Assembly (NCBI GenBank): GCA_002408385.1
Contig: DHSB01000004.1
Span: 1-63,615, forward strand
Reading direction: 5' to 3'
From: Myxococcales bacterium UBA5297
GTDB taxonomy: Bacteria; Myxococcota; Myxococcia; Myxococcales; UBA5297
DNA: 63,615 bases
This document shows, one piece after another, positions 1-8,146 of this stretch (the stretch's first letter is position 1; every line of letters starts with the position of its first letter). Under the pieces are notes generated by a model. It was not told the origin of the DNA. It searched no databases and saw nothing but the letters and a program-made list of their open reading frames with translations. The translations under genes were made by a program, and so were the position numbers.

Positions 1-340
1 TTGAGCTGCGCCACGCTGCGCGCGGCGAGGGAGGTCGAAAGGAAGGGGTTCGGAGGCTCGAGGATGCTCTTGGCGGGCAAAAGGAAGGGGTTCGGAGCCT
101 TCGGGACGGCTCTCGGAGGGGTCGGGAAGGGTGTCGCCGGCTCCTGGGCACGACTCTCGGCGTCGAGGTGCGCCTCGGCGAGCACTCGAGCCCGGGGCGG
201 CGGCGACCGGAGCTGCCTCGGCGGTTCGACCTTCCTTCGTCGACGGCCGCTTGCGCCGGGCAGACGGGCCGCAGAGGAGGCAGTCGAGCGCCTTCGGCCT
301 ACGCGCGTGGAGGGCCGGCGGTTGACCGGTCCGGCCAGTC
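1..340. other. No gene recognised at the left edge
   Basis: No open frame here has a plausible product. A 17-base direct repeat (AAGGAAGGGGTTCGGAG) occurs at 39-55 and again at 81-97, and the surroundings are rich in GGNTCGG motifs. The stretch lies downstream of the minus-strand gene that ends at 341, so it may hold its 3' region, but I see no clear terminator hairpin. Confidence 0.4.
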
Positions 341-1054
341 CTACTTCTTCGCCGACGGCTTGCGCCCGCCGCGTCGAGCTTTGCTGACGATGCTGCGGAG
401 CAGCCTCGGCTCATGGCGGAAGAGGTAGCGGCCGGCGCAGCGCACCTCCTTGACCGCCAACTCCATCAGCGCGACCGCGGCGTCGCGGCGCTCTCTGGCC
501 GCGACGAGCGCGGGGTCGTACCTGCCAGCGGTGAGCTGTTGCGCGATTCGGCGAGCTTCGTCGGCCGGCGAGGCGGGTAGCCTCGGGACGCGGGCGAAGT
601 CCTCGGCGCGCGCGTCGATGAGCTTGGCGAGGCGGCGCAGGTCGCCGACGAGCCGGGGCAGGTCGCGCCGCTGTGGGACTCCGTCGAGCAGGCGAAGCTT
701 CTTTTCGTCGCCGCTGAAGACGACGCGGGCCGCCTTGACCAACCGGAAGCGCAGCGCGATCGCCTCGTCGCGCAGCCCGGACATCGACACCTGCGCGCTC
801 GCGAGGTTGCGGTTGGCCCAGTCGACCTCGGCGCTCTGGGCGCGGGCGACCAGCTCGGGCAGCTTGTCGAGGGCCGCGAGGTCGAAGTCCGGGAGGATCG
901 CGTACCGCTCGCGCAGCGGCTCGACCACCGTGTAGAGGCGACGCGCCTCGGACAGCAGCGCGACTATCCCGCGGCGCGGGCGGGCGCGGCGCACCCTGGG
1001 ACCGAGCGCGGCGAGGGCGGCGTCGAGATCGGCAAAGGACGGCGGGCGTGGCAT
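341..1054 (-). CDS. Hypothetical protein, helical, 237 aa
   Basis: I do not recognise the family. The protein is rich in Ala, Arg and Leu and appears almost entirely alpha-helical, with no signal peptide or membrane segment. The N-terminus (about residues 5-45) and the last 15 residues are strongly basic, ending in a Lys/Arg-rich tail, so contact with nucleic acid or membrane is possible but not shown. Codon use (G/C at most third positions) matches the genuine genes of the window, and no other frame in this interval looks better. It is monocistronic as far as can be seen. Confidence 0.6.
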   Translation of the reverse strand: MPRPPSFADLDAALAALGPRVRRARPRRGIVALLSEARRLYTVVEPLRERYAILPDFDLAALDKLPELVARAQSAEVDWANRNLASAQVSMSGLRDEAIALRFRLVKAARVVFSGDEKKLRLLDGVPQRRDLPRLVGDLRRLAKLIDARAEDFARVPRLPASPADEARRIAQQLTAGRYDPALVAARERRDAAVALMELAVKEVRCAGRYLFRHEPRLLRSIVSKARRGGRKPSAKK

Positions 1055-1573
1055 CCGGTTCCCCCTGCTCTCCAGACGACGTGCGGATCAGGCGGGCAGG
1101 CTCCGGGACGGACGGAGGCTGTCGAAACGCACGGACCGACGATGTTTACCGCACCGCGGGGTCGGAGGGCACGCTCTCTGCCGCCGGCGCCTTCGCGCGC
1201 CCGGACGGACCCATCCGCGCCTGGCAGCGACGGTTGTTTGTCCGGCGCGCCCCCGGCGCCCCGGCGAGCGGCTCCGGAGCCCTGGCGACGCGCGCTCGGA
1301 CTGGAATCGGCTTCCCTCGGGGAAATCCGGCGCCCCTCCGGTCTGCCTCGGGCTACGGCGCTGCCCTCGCGAACTCGCCCTCGCAACAGTCTTAGTGGCT
1401 TTTCCCCAACCCCAGTGAAAGACCCGACAGCTCTCCTGCGTCAGCAACTCGACGGTGCCATGGTCGCTCAAGCGAATGAGGGAAGAAGGCGGCCTGCTCC
1501 GCAAGCCAGAGATGTCCCCTGGCGACAAGGGGCCAGGCGACTGGCCGAAGCATCCCTCCCTTAGTTCGGGTGG
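1055..1573. other. Non-coding or decayed stretch
   Basis: About 520 bases with no frame that has a recognisable product or convincing start. It separates the divergent hypothetical gene (start at 1054, minus) from the decayed SmpA-like gene (start at 1574, plus) and so should hold both promoters, but I could not pick out convincing -10/-35 pairs. Confidence 0.35.
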
Positions 1574-1949
1574 ATGATGCGAAAGGTCAAAGTTGGGGGC
1601 CGGAAGGTCGATCTCCTCCTCATCATTCTCGCGGCGGTCTTCGCTGCGACCGTGGCGTTTGCGGCTGCCGTCGTGTATCCGATGTCGCCCTAGACCAGGT
1701 ACGCGCCTGGCTTCCAGGAAGGCGCGTTCGGTGCGCTGGCGTCAGGCAAGACGACCCGTGCCGAAGCGGTTGCCGCGCTCGGGGGAGCCGCTTGAGACGC
1801 GGGCGGACCGAGGACGAGGCGGAGAGGAGCAGGAGAGTCTGTTCTACAGTCGGCCTGTCCCTGGGCACGAGAGCTAGAAGGTCAGGGGCCTCGTGTTCGA
1901 CAAAAGCGGTGTGCTGGTCGCCAAGATTGAGGAGACCTACATCGAGTAG
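1574..1949 (+). pseudogene. Decayed SmpA/OmlA-like membrane-anchored protein
   Basis: Reading from ATG 1574 gives a short basic N-terminus and one membrane segment (about residues 13-34), then an amber stop at 1691-1693. The same frame continues after the stop with TRYAPGFQEGAF and a motif of the SmpA/OmlA (BamE-like) type. At the G5 run 1781-1785 the frame must shift: removing one G gives ALGEPLETR. The new frame carries LFYSRP, a second in-frame TAG at 1875-1877, then KVRGLVFDKSGVL and a final stop at 1947-1949. Two amber codons and one homopolymer indel in about 125 codons indicate a dead gene, although the order of motifs is intact. Both stops could be CAG to TAG changes. Intact relatives are small periplasmic or outer-membrane-assembly-type proteins. 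Confidence 0.7.
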
Positions 1950-2179
1950 CTCCGACGCCATCGCCGAGAACCCAGCGACGACCCACCACCTGGCCGGCCG
2001 GGACTGCGGAAGCGACAGGGACTCGCCGAGGACCGGCCCGTCAGCCAGGATAGGTTGGTCTTGATACCTACGACCGGCCTCGGGCGCTCCCGGGCGCCAG
2101 GCAACCGACTTCGGCCTCGCACGCTCGGCTTGGACTCGAGGGTGGCCGGCGATCCCGCGAAGGAGTCCTCGGCACCTCG

Positions 2180-3286
2180 TCAGGGAACCCAGACCCTCAA
2201 CCCGGCGCTGGTGACCACGTGCTCTTCCGGGAACCCCGGCGCTCCCGGCTCGGGAGCTGGCAGCAGGAAGTAGCGCCGGTACGAGCCTTCTAGGAACAGC
2301 TCGAGCCAGCGTGTGGCGGCAAAGTCGAGGCCGCCTGCGATGCCCGCTCCGAGTCCGAAGCCCGAGTCGAGGAAGACCGCCGGCGCCTCGAGCGCAGCGT
2401 GCAGGCCGACGATCCACAGGAGCTTGGAGAGGCGCGCGGTCACCCTCAGGCTCGCGCCGAAGTCCTCACCGTCGTACGAGCCGTGGACCGAGGCGAGCAG
2501 GTCGCGCCCGCCGACGCCGACTCCAAAGGCCCCTCCGACGCCGACCGGATCGACCATGGGCTCGACCGCGGCGCGCAGGTCAGCGAAGAAGCGCACGCGC
2601 CGGACCGCATCGTCCTGTTCCGCGGCCGCCTTCATGCTGGCCGGGTCGACCCGCGGCTTCTGCTCGTCGAGGCCGAAGACCTTCGGGGTTTCTGCGACAG
2701 GCTCGGGCACGGGCTCGGGAGCCTGCTCCTGGAGCGGAACGTAGAGCTCGTGGGCCTGGCGCGCGCGGATGGTCACCGGCTGCTTCTTCCAGAGCGCACC
2801 GTCGGGGGTGCGCACCTCTACCTCGTGCTTTCCGATGGGCACCGAGGTGCGCAGCGGCGCGACCCCGATGGCCTTCCCGTCGAAAAAGACGAGCGCACCG
2901 GAGTGGCTCGAGCGGATGCTCAGCTCGGCCTGGAGGCGCTCGCGCAACCCGTCGAGCAGCTCGACGACAGAGGGCCGCACCCTCGCCGGGTCGAGCCGGG
3001 CCTCGGGGTCGAATTCGAGGGCGCTGGTGAAGGCTTCGTTGGCGCGGTTGGTGTCGCCGAAGGCCGCATAGCAGCGGCCGCGAAGCAGGTGGATCTCGGT
3101 GAGCAGGGCGTCGTCCTTCGCCAGCGAGGCCGCTGCGCGCAGCTCGGAGAGCGCACTCTCGAAGTCGCCTTCTTCAAAGGCAGTCTGCGCCGTGTCGAAG
3201 CGCGCCTTGCCGGGCGCGGTCCCCTGGGCAAAGGCGATGGAGGAAGAAGCGAGGAGGGCGATCAACGAGAGGTAATGGAAACGCAT
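2180..3286 (-). CDS. TPR-PEGA protein with beta-rich C-terminal domain
   Basis: A 368-residue exported protein. Residues 1-20 form a signal peptide (cleavage near AFA-Q). Residues about 30-100 are TPR-like helices, residues about 122-185 form a PEGA domain with the typical GxxxGxxPLR and PxGxHEVEV pattern, then a Pro/Glu linker. Residues about 225-368 are Gly-rich amphipathic beta strands like a small outer-membrane barrel or barrel-like surface domain. PEGA domains are found in surface proteins and usually mediate protein contacts, so an envelope-associated role is inferred. The combination is common in Myxococcota. It stands alone; the specific function is unknown. Confidence 0.75.
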   Translation of the reverse strand: MRFHYLSLIALLASSSIAFAQGTAPGKARFDTAQTAFEEGDFESALSELRAAASLAKDDALLTEIHLLRGRCYAAFGDTNRANEAFTSALEFDPEARLDPARVRPSVVELLDGLRERLQAELSIRSSHSGALVFFDGKAIGVAPLRTSVPIGKHEVEVRTPDGALWKKQPVTIRARQAHELYVPLQEQAPEPVPEPVAETPKVFGLDEQKPRVDPASMKAAAEQDDAVRRVRFFADLRAAVEPMVDPVGVGGAFGVGVGGRDLLASVHGSYDGEDFGASLRVTARLSKLLWIVGLHAALEAPAVFLDSGFGLGAGIAGGLDFAATRWLELFLEGSYRRYFLLPAPEPGAPGFPEEHVVTSAGLRVWVP

Positions 3287-3713
3287 GGCCTAAGAATTAG
3301 CAGGTTTGAGCTCGACTGACGACCGGGCAACATTCGGAAAGTTCTCACGCCCATCGGGTTGGCATGACGCGCAATCGAGGGCCGGCGCGCGCGGGGAACC
3401 TCACGCGCGCTGCGGCGAGGGCGTCTTCGCCCGCGGGCCCGAGGAGGCACGGTCTGCAGCCGAGCGAGCGCGCCTCCTTCACCAGCGAGATGGTTCGTCA
3501 GTTCCGGCTGCAGCCTCGCCCTGAGCCGCCATGAAGCACGAAAGCGGTCGCAGTCGAGTCGAGCTCTTCACGGGGGGGGGGGACAGCAAATCTCTTGCTG
3601 GCCAGGACCCCCTGCTGCCGACCCCTCGACTCTCGCGCCCTCGCTCGACTCTCGACCCTCGACCAGAGTAATGACGGTTCGTCAATTCGCCGGGCGGGAA
3701 TGGAGCGGAACGG
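3287..3713. other. Intergenic stretch with G11 run and gene-end motifs
   Basis: No gene is seen. It holds an 11-G homopolymer (3572-3582), a cluster of CGACTCTCGAC-type motifs (about 3623-3665) that recurs near other gene ends in the window, and a near-direct repeat (GGTTCGTCAGTTCC at about 3492, GGTTCGTCAATTCG at about 3675). It separates two divergently transcribed genes and should include their promoters; none is clear. Confidence 0.4.
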
Positions 3714-4289
3714 ATGCGGCGCATTTGTGTCTTCTGCGGTTCGCGCAGCGGGGTGAACCCCGCGCTTCGCGAGCAGGCGAGCCTCTTTGGCGAAGTGCTT
3801 GCGCGCAAGGGACTGACGCTGGTCTTTGGCGGCGGCAGCATCGGCCTGATGGGCGCGATCGCCGACGCGGTGCTCGCGCGGGGTGGCGAGGCGATCGGCG
3901 TCATTCCTCGCGGGCTCGAGGCGCGGGAGGTCGCGCACGCCAGCCTCTCGCAGCTTCACGTGGTCGGCAGCATGCACGAACGCAAAGCCAAGATGGCCTC
4001 GCTCGCCGACGCCTTCGTTGCGTTGCCCGGGGGCATGGGCACGCTCGACGAGCTCTGCGAGATCGTCACCTGGGCGCAGCTCGGAATCCACGGCAAGCCG
4101 TGCGGGCTGCTCAACGTCGCTGGCTACTGGAACGGGTTCCTCTCGTTTCTCGACCACGCCGTCGCCGAGGGCTTCCTGCCGCCTGAGCATCGGAGAATCA
4201 TCCAAGTCGACGACGACCCCGAGCGGTTGCTCGATTCGATGAGCACGTTCGTGCCCCCACAGGTCAGGAAGTGGCTCGGGGATGTGTAG
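3714..4289 (+). CDS. LOG-family phosphoribohydrolase (TIGR00730 type)
   Basis: A 191-residue cytoplasmic protein of the LYSINE DECARBOXYLASE-like/LOG family. Family members cleave nucleoside 5'-monophosphates (including cytokinin ribotides) to free base and ribose 5-phosphate. The signature PGGMGTLDE is at residues 105-113, the Rossmann-type GGGSIGLMG is at about 39-47, and the catalytic HERKAKM region is at 89-95. Length and motif spacing are typical. A GGAG is present upstream of ATG 3714. The next gene (DedA) starts 105 bases downstream on the same strand. The name lysine decarboxylase sometimes given to this family is misleading. Confidence 0.9.
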   Translation: MRRICVFCGSRSGVNPALREQASLFGEVLARKGLTLVFGGGSIGLMGAIADAVLARGGEAIGVIPRGLEAREVAHASLSQLHVVGSMHERKAKMASLADAFVALPGGMGTLDELCEIVTWAQLGIHGKPCGLLNVAGYWNGFLSFLDHAVAEGFLPPEHRRIIQVDDDPERLLDSMSTFVPPQVRKWLGDV

Positions 4290-4394
4290 GCGGCGAGCAT
4301 TGGGCGCTCGGGACGCGGCCCAATCGGCAGGGTCGCCGGAGCAAACGCTTCTGGACGGCTTGCGGCCTGTTACCTCGGACAAATCGGAGGCGCC

Positions 4395-5015
4395 GTGCTC
4401 GAGGTTCCCCAGCTTATCGAGAGCTTCTCCTACATCGCGATCCTCCTCCTGCTCATCTCGGCGGGCATGGGCGCGCCTGTTTCCGAGGAGCTCATTCTGC
4501 TCACCTCGGGCGTGCTCGCCGCCCGCGGCACGCTGGATCTCCGGATGGTCGTGCCCGTCTGCTACCTGGGCGTGCTCACCGGGGACACCGTCCTCTACGG
4601 CGTGGGCTCGCGGCTCGGGCGCCGGGTCCTCGAACACAAGTGGTTCGGGCGGCTGCTCAAGTCGCGGTTCACCACTTGGATAGAGCGCCACTACCAGCGC
4701 CACGGCATCCTCACGGTGATGCTGGCGCGCCAGGTTGCCGGCATGCGCGCGCCCGCCTTCGTCATCGCCGGGATCGCCCGGCTTCCCTACCGCCGGTTCA
4801 TCGCCGCCGACGCGGCCGCGGGCCTGCTTAGCGTGCCGCTGATGCTCTGTCTCGGCCATCGCTTCGGGGCGCAGCTCCCGCGGGTGCTCGAAGCGCTCGG
4901 CCAGGCGAGGGCGCTGCTGCTCGCGGGGATCGGGCTGCTGGTCATCGCTGCGCTCGTCTGGCGGTTGCGCGCGCGGCGCAGCGCCGTCGCGACGAGTGAG
5001 CAAAGGGAGGGGTGA
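4395..5015 (+). CDS. DedA/SNARE-associated family membrane protein
   Basis: A 206-residue polytopic inner-membrane protein. DedA proteins act in phospholipid (undecaprenyl phosphate or phosphatidylethanolamine) translocation and envelope homeostasis. Characteristic features are the N-terminal re-entrant/TM region with GAPVSEELIL (about residues 26-35), the GDTVLYGVG segment, and the RQVAGMRAPAFVIAG motif in the second half, followed by two C-terminal helices and a basic cytoplasmic end. The start is GTG 4395, preceded by CGGAGGCGCC, a good ribosome site. The gene ends directly against a dispersed repeat element. Confidence 0.85.
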   Translation: MLEVPQLIESFSYIAILLLLISAGMGAPVSEELILLTSGVLAARGTLDLRMVVPVCYLGVLTGDTVLYGVGSRLGRRVLEHKWFGRLLKSRFTTWIERHYQRHGILTVMLARQVAGMRAPAFVIAGIARLPYRRFIAADAAAGLLSVPLMLCLGHRFGAQLPRVLEALGQARALLLAGIGLLVIAALVWRLRARRSAVATSEQREG

Positions 5016-5233
5016 GTGAGGTGTGAGTTTTGAGTTGGGAGCAGACGACCCGGGCTTTGCCCGGAGCTCGAAGGAGTTCGGTCGCAGGTTGGTAGGGGCG
5101 CATGGCAATGCGCCCGTCGAGGAATCGAGCAGATGCCCGGGCGATGCGCGGATTCCCGGCGGCCGACACAAAGCCCGGCCCTCCGATAGCCCGCACTCCC
5201 GACTCAAAACTCAAAACTCAGAACTCACAACTC
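5014..5233 (+). repeat. Dispersed repeat family A, copy 1, with inverted ends
   Basis: The core (about 5049-5194) contains two hairpins: CCGGGC-TTT-GCCCGG (5050-5064) and GGGCGCAT-GGCA-ATGCGCCC (5096-5115), followed by CGTCGAGGAATCGAGCAGATGC. The flanks are inverted versions of each other: GAGTTTTGAGTTGGGAG-type sequence on the left and CTCCCGACTCAAAACTC-type sequence on the right. The same core is found at about 22161-22320 and, inverted, at about 45847-45990. It fills the whole space between the converging ends of the DedA and RsbRD-like genes. Confidence 0.8.
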
Positions 5234-5723
5234 ACCGCGCCTTCGGCAGCGGAGGGGGAGCGCCAGGGGCTGCGCCCGACCTCGATAGCGGCGGCCGCGC
5301 CCCGCGGCGATCGGCGCCCAGGCTCGCCTGCGGAAGCACGCGCACCAAGCCCGCCCAGCGTTCTGCGGCATAGGCGAGCGCCTCGTCGATGATCATGTCG
5401 ACCTGGCGCCGCTCGTCGCCGGGTACCGCGTGTCCGCGCGTCGCCAGCGTCTCCCACATCGAGCGGCGCAGCAGCGCGAACTCGCGCAGCAGGCCCCGAA
5501 TGCCTCCCGCGGGCTGGGAGACGATGAGCAGCGCCGAGCGCTTCCACGGTTCGGCCCCAGCGGTGACACCGCGGCGCAGGGCCCTGCCTATCTCCTGCAG
5601 AAGGATGGGCGCCGCCAGCCGCAGCGACGGCTCGTCGAAGCCGAGCTCGCGGGTGACCGCCGCCTGGAACCGGCTCAAGATCTCCTGGGTGTTCTCCTCG
5701 ATGTAGAGGCCAACGCCGACCAT
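5232..5723 (-). CDS. Possible RsbRD N-terminal-type sensor domain protein
   Basis: A 163-residue soluble, helical protein. The segment from IEENTQEILSRFQ (about residues 8-20) through AEPWKRSALLIV to DEALAYAAERWAGL (about 112-125) resembles the N-terminal sensor domain of RsbRD-type regulators and some PAS-less histidine kinases: a helical globin-like fold with a conserved C-terminal DEAL segment. Here it stands alone, followed only by a Pro/Gly/Ala-rich tail, so no output domain is attached. GGGAAGG precedes ATG 5723. The terminal codons lie inside a repeat element, so the tail may be an accretion. The family call is by eye and moderate. Confidence 0.5.
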   Translation of the reverse strand: MVGVGLYIEENTQEILSRFQAAVTRELGFDEPSLRLAAPILLQEIGRALRRGVTAGAEPWKRSALLIVSQPAGGIRGLLREFALLRRSMWETLATRGHAVPGDERRQVDMIIDEALAYAAERWAGLVRVLPQASLGADRRGARPPLSRSGAAPGAPPPLPKAR

Positions 5724-6046
5724 CGGTCACCTTCCCACCGCTGGAGGGACGCGCCCCCCCCCAACCCCTCGGGCCAAGGTTCGAGCCGAGTCGCTCGATC
5801 TCGCTGCGACAAACCTAGGGCGCCCGCAGGCTCAGTCGGAAGGGGAACGGCCTTTCACAGGAGGCGAAAGGCGATGCCTCTTCGCGCTGCCCGGTGGGAA
5901 GCCGAGCGGCCGCTCGGTCTCCCGAGAAGCCTCCGGGCGCACCTCGAAAGGCGCTGTGGGCGCCCCGCTTCGCGGCTTCTTCCCGAAGGCGCGGCACAAC
6001 GCTTGCTCGAGGTGCGGCCGGGCGGACCGACGCATCGGGAGGGGGC
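5724..6046. other. Divergent intergenic region with C9 run
   Basis: About 320 bases between two divergently transcribed genes. It includes a run of nine C (5754-5762). The downstream reading frame stays open through part of this stretch from an ATG at 5894, but the predicted extra residues are Arg/Ala/Pro-rich and unlike the family, so I treat them as untranslated leader. No clear promoter pair was found. Confidence 0.4.
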
Positions 6047-8146
6047 TTGGACCAGCTCGAGTACTACGCGTACCTGGCGACCACCCTGCCACCGGGCGGG
6101 CTCGCCAAGGCCGCCGCGCGCAAGCTCGTTCGTCGCGCCTCGCGGGCGCTCTGCAGCCGGCCCGAGCCCCAAGACCGCGACCTGCTCGACGCCTTCTGCG
6201 CCCACGACGGCCGCGACCTCGCCTTCAAGCTCTCCGCGCCACGCGCGAGCAGCCTGTGGGCCGACGCCTCGCGTCGACAGGCCCTCGCCGAGGTCGCGGG
6301 CCGCGTGCCCGGGCTCATCGGCCGGGCCATCGAGCGCGCCGACAGGGCCTGGGCCCGCGACTTCACCGTCTTTGGCCGGCGCGTCTCGTTCGGCCGCTCG
6401 TCGGGCGTGGTCGACTGGCGGCTCGATCCGCTTCACGGCGCGCGTTTCGACGCGAGCGGCGCTCCCGAGCGCAGCGGGCTCGATCCCAAAGGCCCCTGGG
6501 CCCTTGGCCGCTTCGAGCAGGCGCTCGCGCTCGCCCAGGGCGCCTGGCTGTCGCCCTCCGAGGAGGACCACGCCCGCTTTGCCTGCGAGCTGAGCGCCCA
6601 GGTGCGCCACTTCGCCCGCGAGAACCCGGGCGGCGCGGGGGTCCACTGGGCCTCGCCGATGGAGGTCGCGCTCCGGGCCACCAACCTCTCGCTCGCCTTC
6701 CTGATGCTCCGCCATCGCCCGGAGTTGCAGGACGCGCACTTCGCCCTCTGCTTTGCGCGCCTGCTGCTCGCGCACGGCCGCTTCGTCGAGGACCACCTCG
6801 AATTCACCGGCGCGGTGCCCAATAACCACCTCGTCGCCAACCTCGTCGGGCTGCTGCACCTCGGCGTCATCTTCCCGGAGCTGCCCGGAGCGCGCGCCTG
6901 GCGCTCGGTCGCCGGGCAGGGGCTGCGCACAGAGATCGAGCGCCAGGTGCTCGACGACGGCTTCTCGTTCGAGGGCTCGACCGGCTATCACCGCCTTGGG
7001 ACCGAGCTGTTCACGCTGGCGCTGTTTGCCGCGAACGCCGGCCGCATCGATCTCGGCGAGAGCTATCGCCTGCGGCTTCACGCGATGTACCGGGCGGTCG
7101 GCCGCTACCTGACCGAGGCGGGGCTCGCCCCCCAGGTCGGAGACAACGACTCGGGCCGCGCCATCCCGCTGTGCGACCGGGCCTCGCTCGAGCACGGCTA
7201 CCTGTTGCCGCTGGGCGCCGCGCTCTTCCAGGACCCTGAGCTCAAGCGCGGCGGGGTGCCCTACTGCGACGAAGCGCTCTTCTTGATGGGCCCGGCGGGC
7301 CTCGAGCGCTTCGAGCGGCTGCCGGAGTCGAGCCTGTCGCGCAGCGTCTCGTTGCCTCGCGCCGGGCTCTACTTTTTGCGCAGCCGCGACGCCTACTGCG
7401 CCATCGCCTGCGGCCCCAATGGCCAGGCTGGCATCGGCGGCCACGGCCACAACGACAAGCTCGGGGTGGAGATCCACCTCGCCGGGCGCCCGGTCATCGT
7501 CGACCCGGGCAGCCCCTGCTACACCTCCGACCCAAAGCGGCGGAACCTCTACCGCTCGACCACCGCGCATTCGACTCTCCAGGTCGACGGCGAGGACCAG
7601 AGCCGGCTGCCCGCGGGGCGCCTGTTCGCGCTGCCCGACGCGGCCCGGGCCCGGATGCTGCGCTTCGAGTCGACCCCGCTGTGCGAGCGCTTCGCCGGCG
7701 AGCACCGAGGCTACGAGCGCCTCTCGCCCGCGGTCCGCCACCGGCGCGAGGTCACGTTTCATCGCGGCGCCCGCGCCTTCCTGATCGTCGACCGGCTCAC
7801 CGGCGGAGGCGAGCGCGAGGTGGTCGCCCGCTTCCATCTGCCAGACACGCAGGCGCGGGTGCGTCCGGCAAGTCCTGGGGAGCGCGAGCGACTGCTGCAT
7901 CTGGTGCGCGAAGGCGAGCTCGACTTGGCAAACGCCGTCGAGCTCGGGCCCGAGGGCGCGCCGCTGGCGCTCCTCGCGGTGACCAGCCGCGCGTCGCCCG
8001 AGCTGCGGCGCTTCGACTACTCGCCCGGCTACGGCGAGCTGCGGGAGGCGCGCTGCGTCGAGGTGGGGCTGAGGGCAGGGTTGCCGCTCGAGTTGGTGGC
8101 GGTGCTTGTGCTGTTGGCGAGGGAAGGAGAGGGGGAGGGCACATGA
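6047..8146 (+). CDS. Heparinase II/III-like polysaccharide-degrading protein
   Basis: About 699 residues from a TTG start at 6047, chosen because GGGAGGGGG precedes it and the following residues (DQLEYYAYLATTLPPGG) match the usual beginning of the family; an in-frame ATG at 5894 would add 51 atypical residues. The N-terminal two thirds is an (alpha/alpha) toroid with the FTGAVPNNHLVANLVGL region; the C-terminal beta domain carries GGHGHNDKLGVEIHLAGRP (about residue 464 on) and STTAHSTLQVDG (about 505 on), typical of heparinase II/III lyases. No signal peptide is obvious. The stop overlaps the start of the next gene (ATGA). The neighbour suggests a role in exopolysaccharide or capsule turnover. 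Confidence 0.85.
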   Translation: MDQLEYYAYLATTLPPGGLAKAAARKLVRRASRALCSRPEPQDRDLLDAFCAHDGRDLAFKLSAPRASSLWADASRRQALAEVAGRVPGLIGRAIERADRAWARDFTVFGRRVSFGRSSGVVDWRLDPLHGARFDASGAPERSGLDPKGPWALGRFEQALALAQGAWLSPSEEDHARFACELSAQVRHFARENPGGAGVHWASPMEVALRATNLSLAFLMLRHRPELQDAHFALCFARLLLAHGRFVEDHLEFTGAVPNNHLVANLVGLLHLGVIFPELPGARAWRSVAGQGLRTEIERQVLDDGFSFEGSTGYHRLGTELFTLALFAANAGRIDLGESYRLRLHAMYRAVGRYLTEAGLAPQVGDNDSGRAIPLCDRASLEHGYLLPLGAALFQDPELKRGGVPYCDEALFLMGPAGLERFERLPESSLSRSVSLPRAGLYFLRSRDAYCAIACGPNGQAGIGGHGHNDKLGVEIHLAGRPVIVDPGSPCYTSDPKRRNLYRSTTAHSTLQVDGEDQSRLPAGRLFALPDAARARMLRFESTPLCERFAGEHRGYERLSPAVRHRREVTFHRGARAFLIVDRLTGGGEREVVARFHLPDTQARVRPASPGERERLLHLVREGELDLANAVELGPEGAPLALLAVTSRASPELRRFDYSPGYGELREARCVEVGLRAGLPLELVAVLVLLAREGEGEGT

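Noticed and set aside
1574..1949. Reading the two TAG codons as recoded amino acids
   Set aside because: Many genuine genes here end in TAG (for example nuoC, nuoD and moxR), and the region also needs an indel, so decay is the simpler account.
3498..5207. Large minus-strand frame across LOG and DedA genes
   Set aside because: Shadow frame; the C-terminal portion also runs through a repeat element.
5894..6046. Upstream ATG start for the heparinase-like gene
   Set aside because: The 51 extra residues have no family match and there is a good ribosome site just before TTG 6047.
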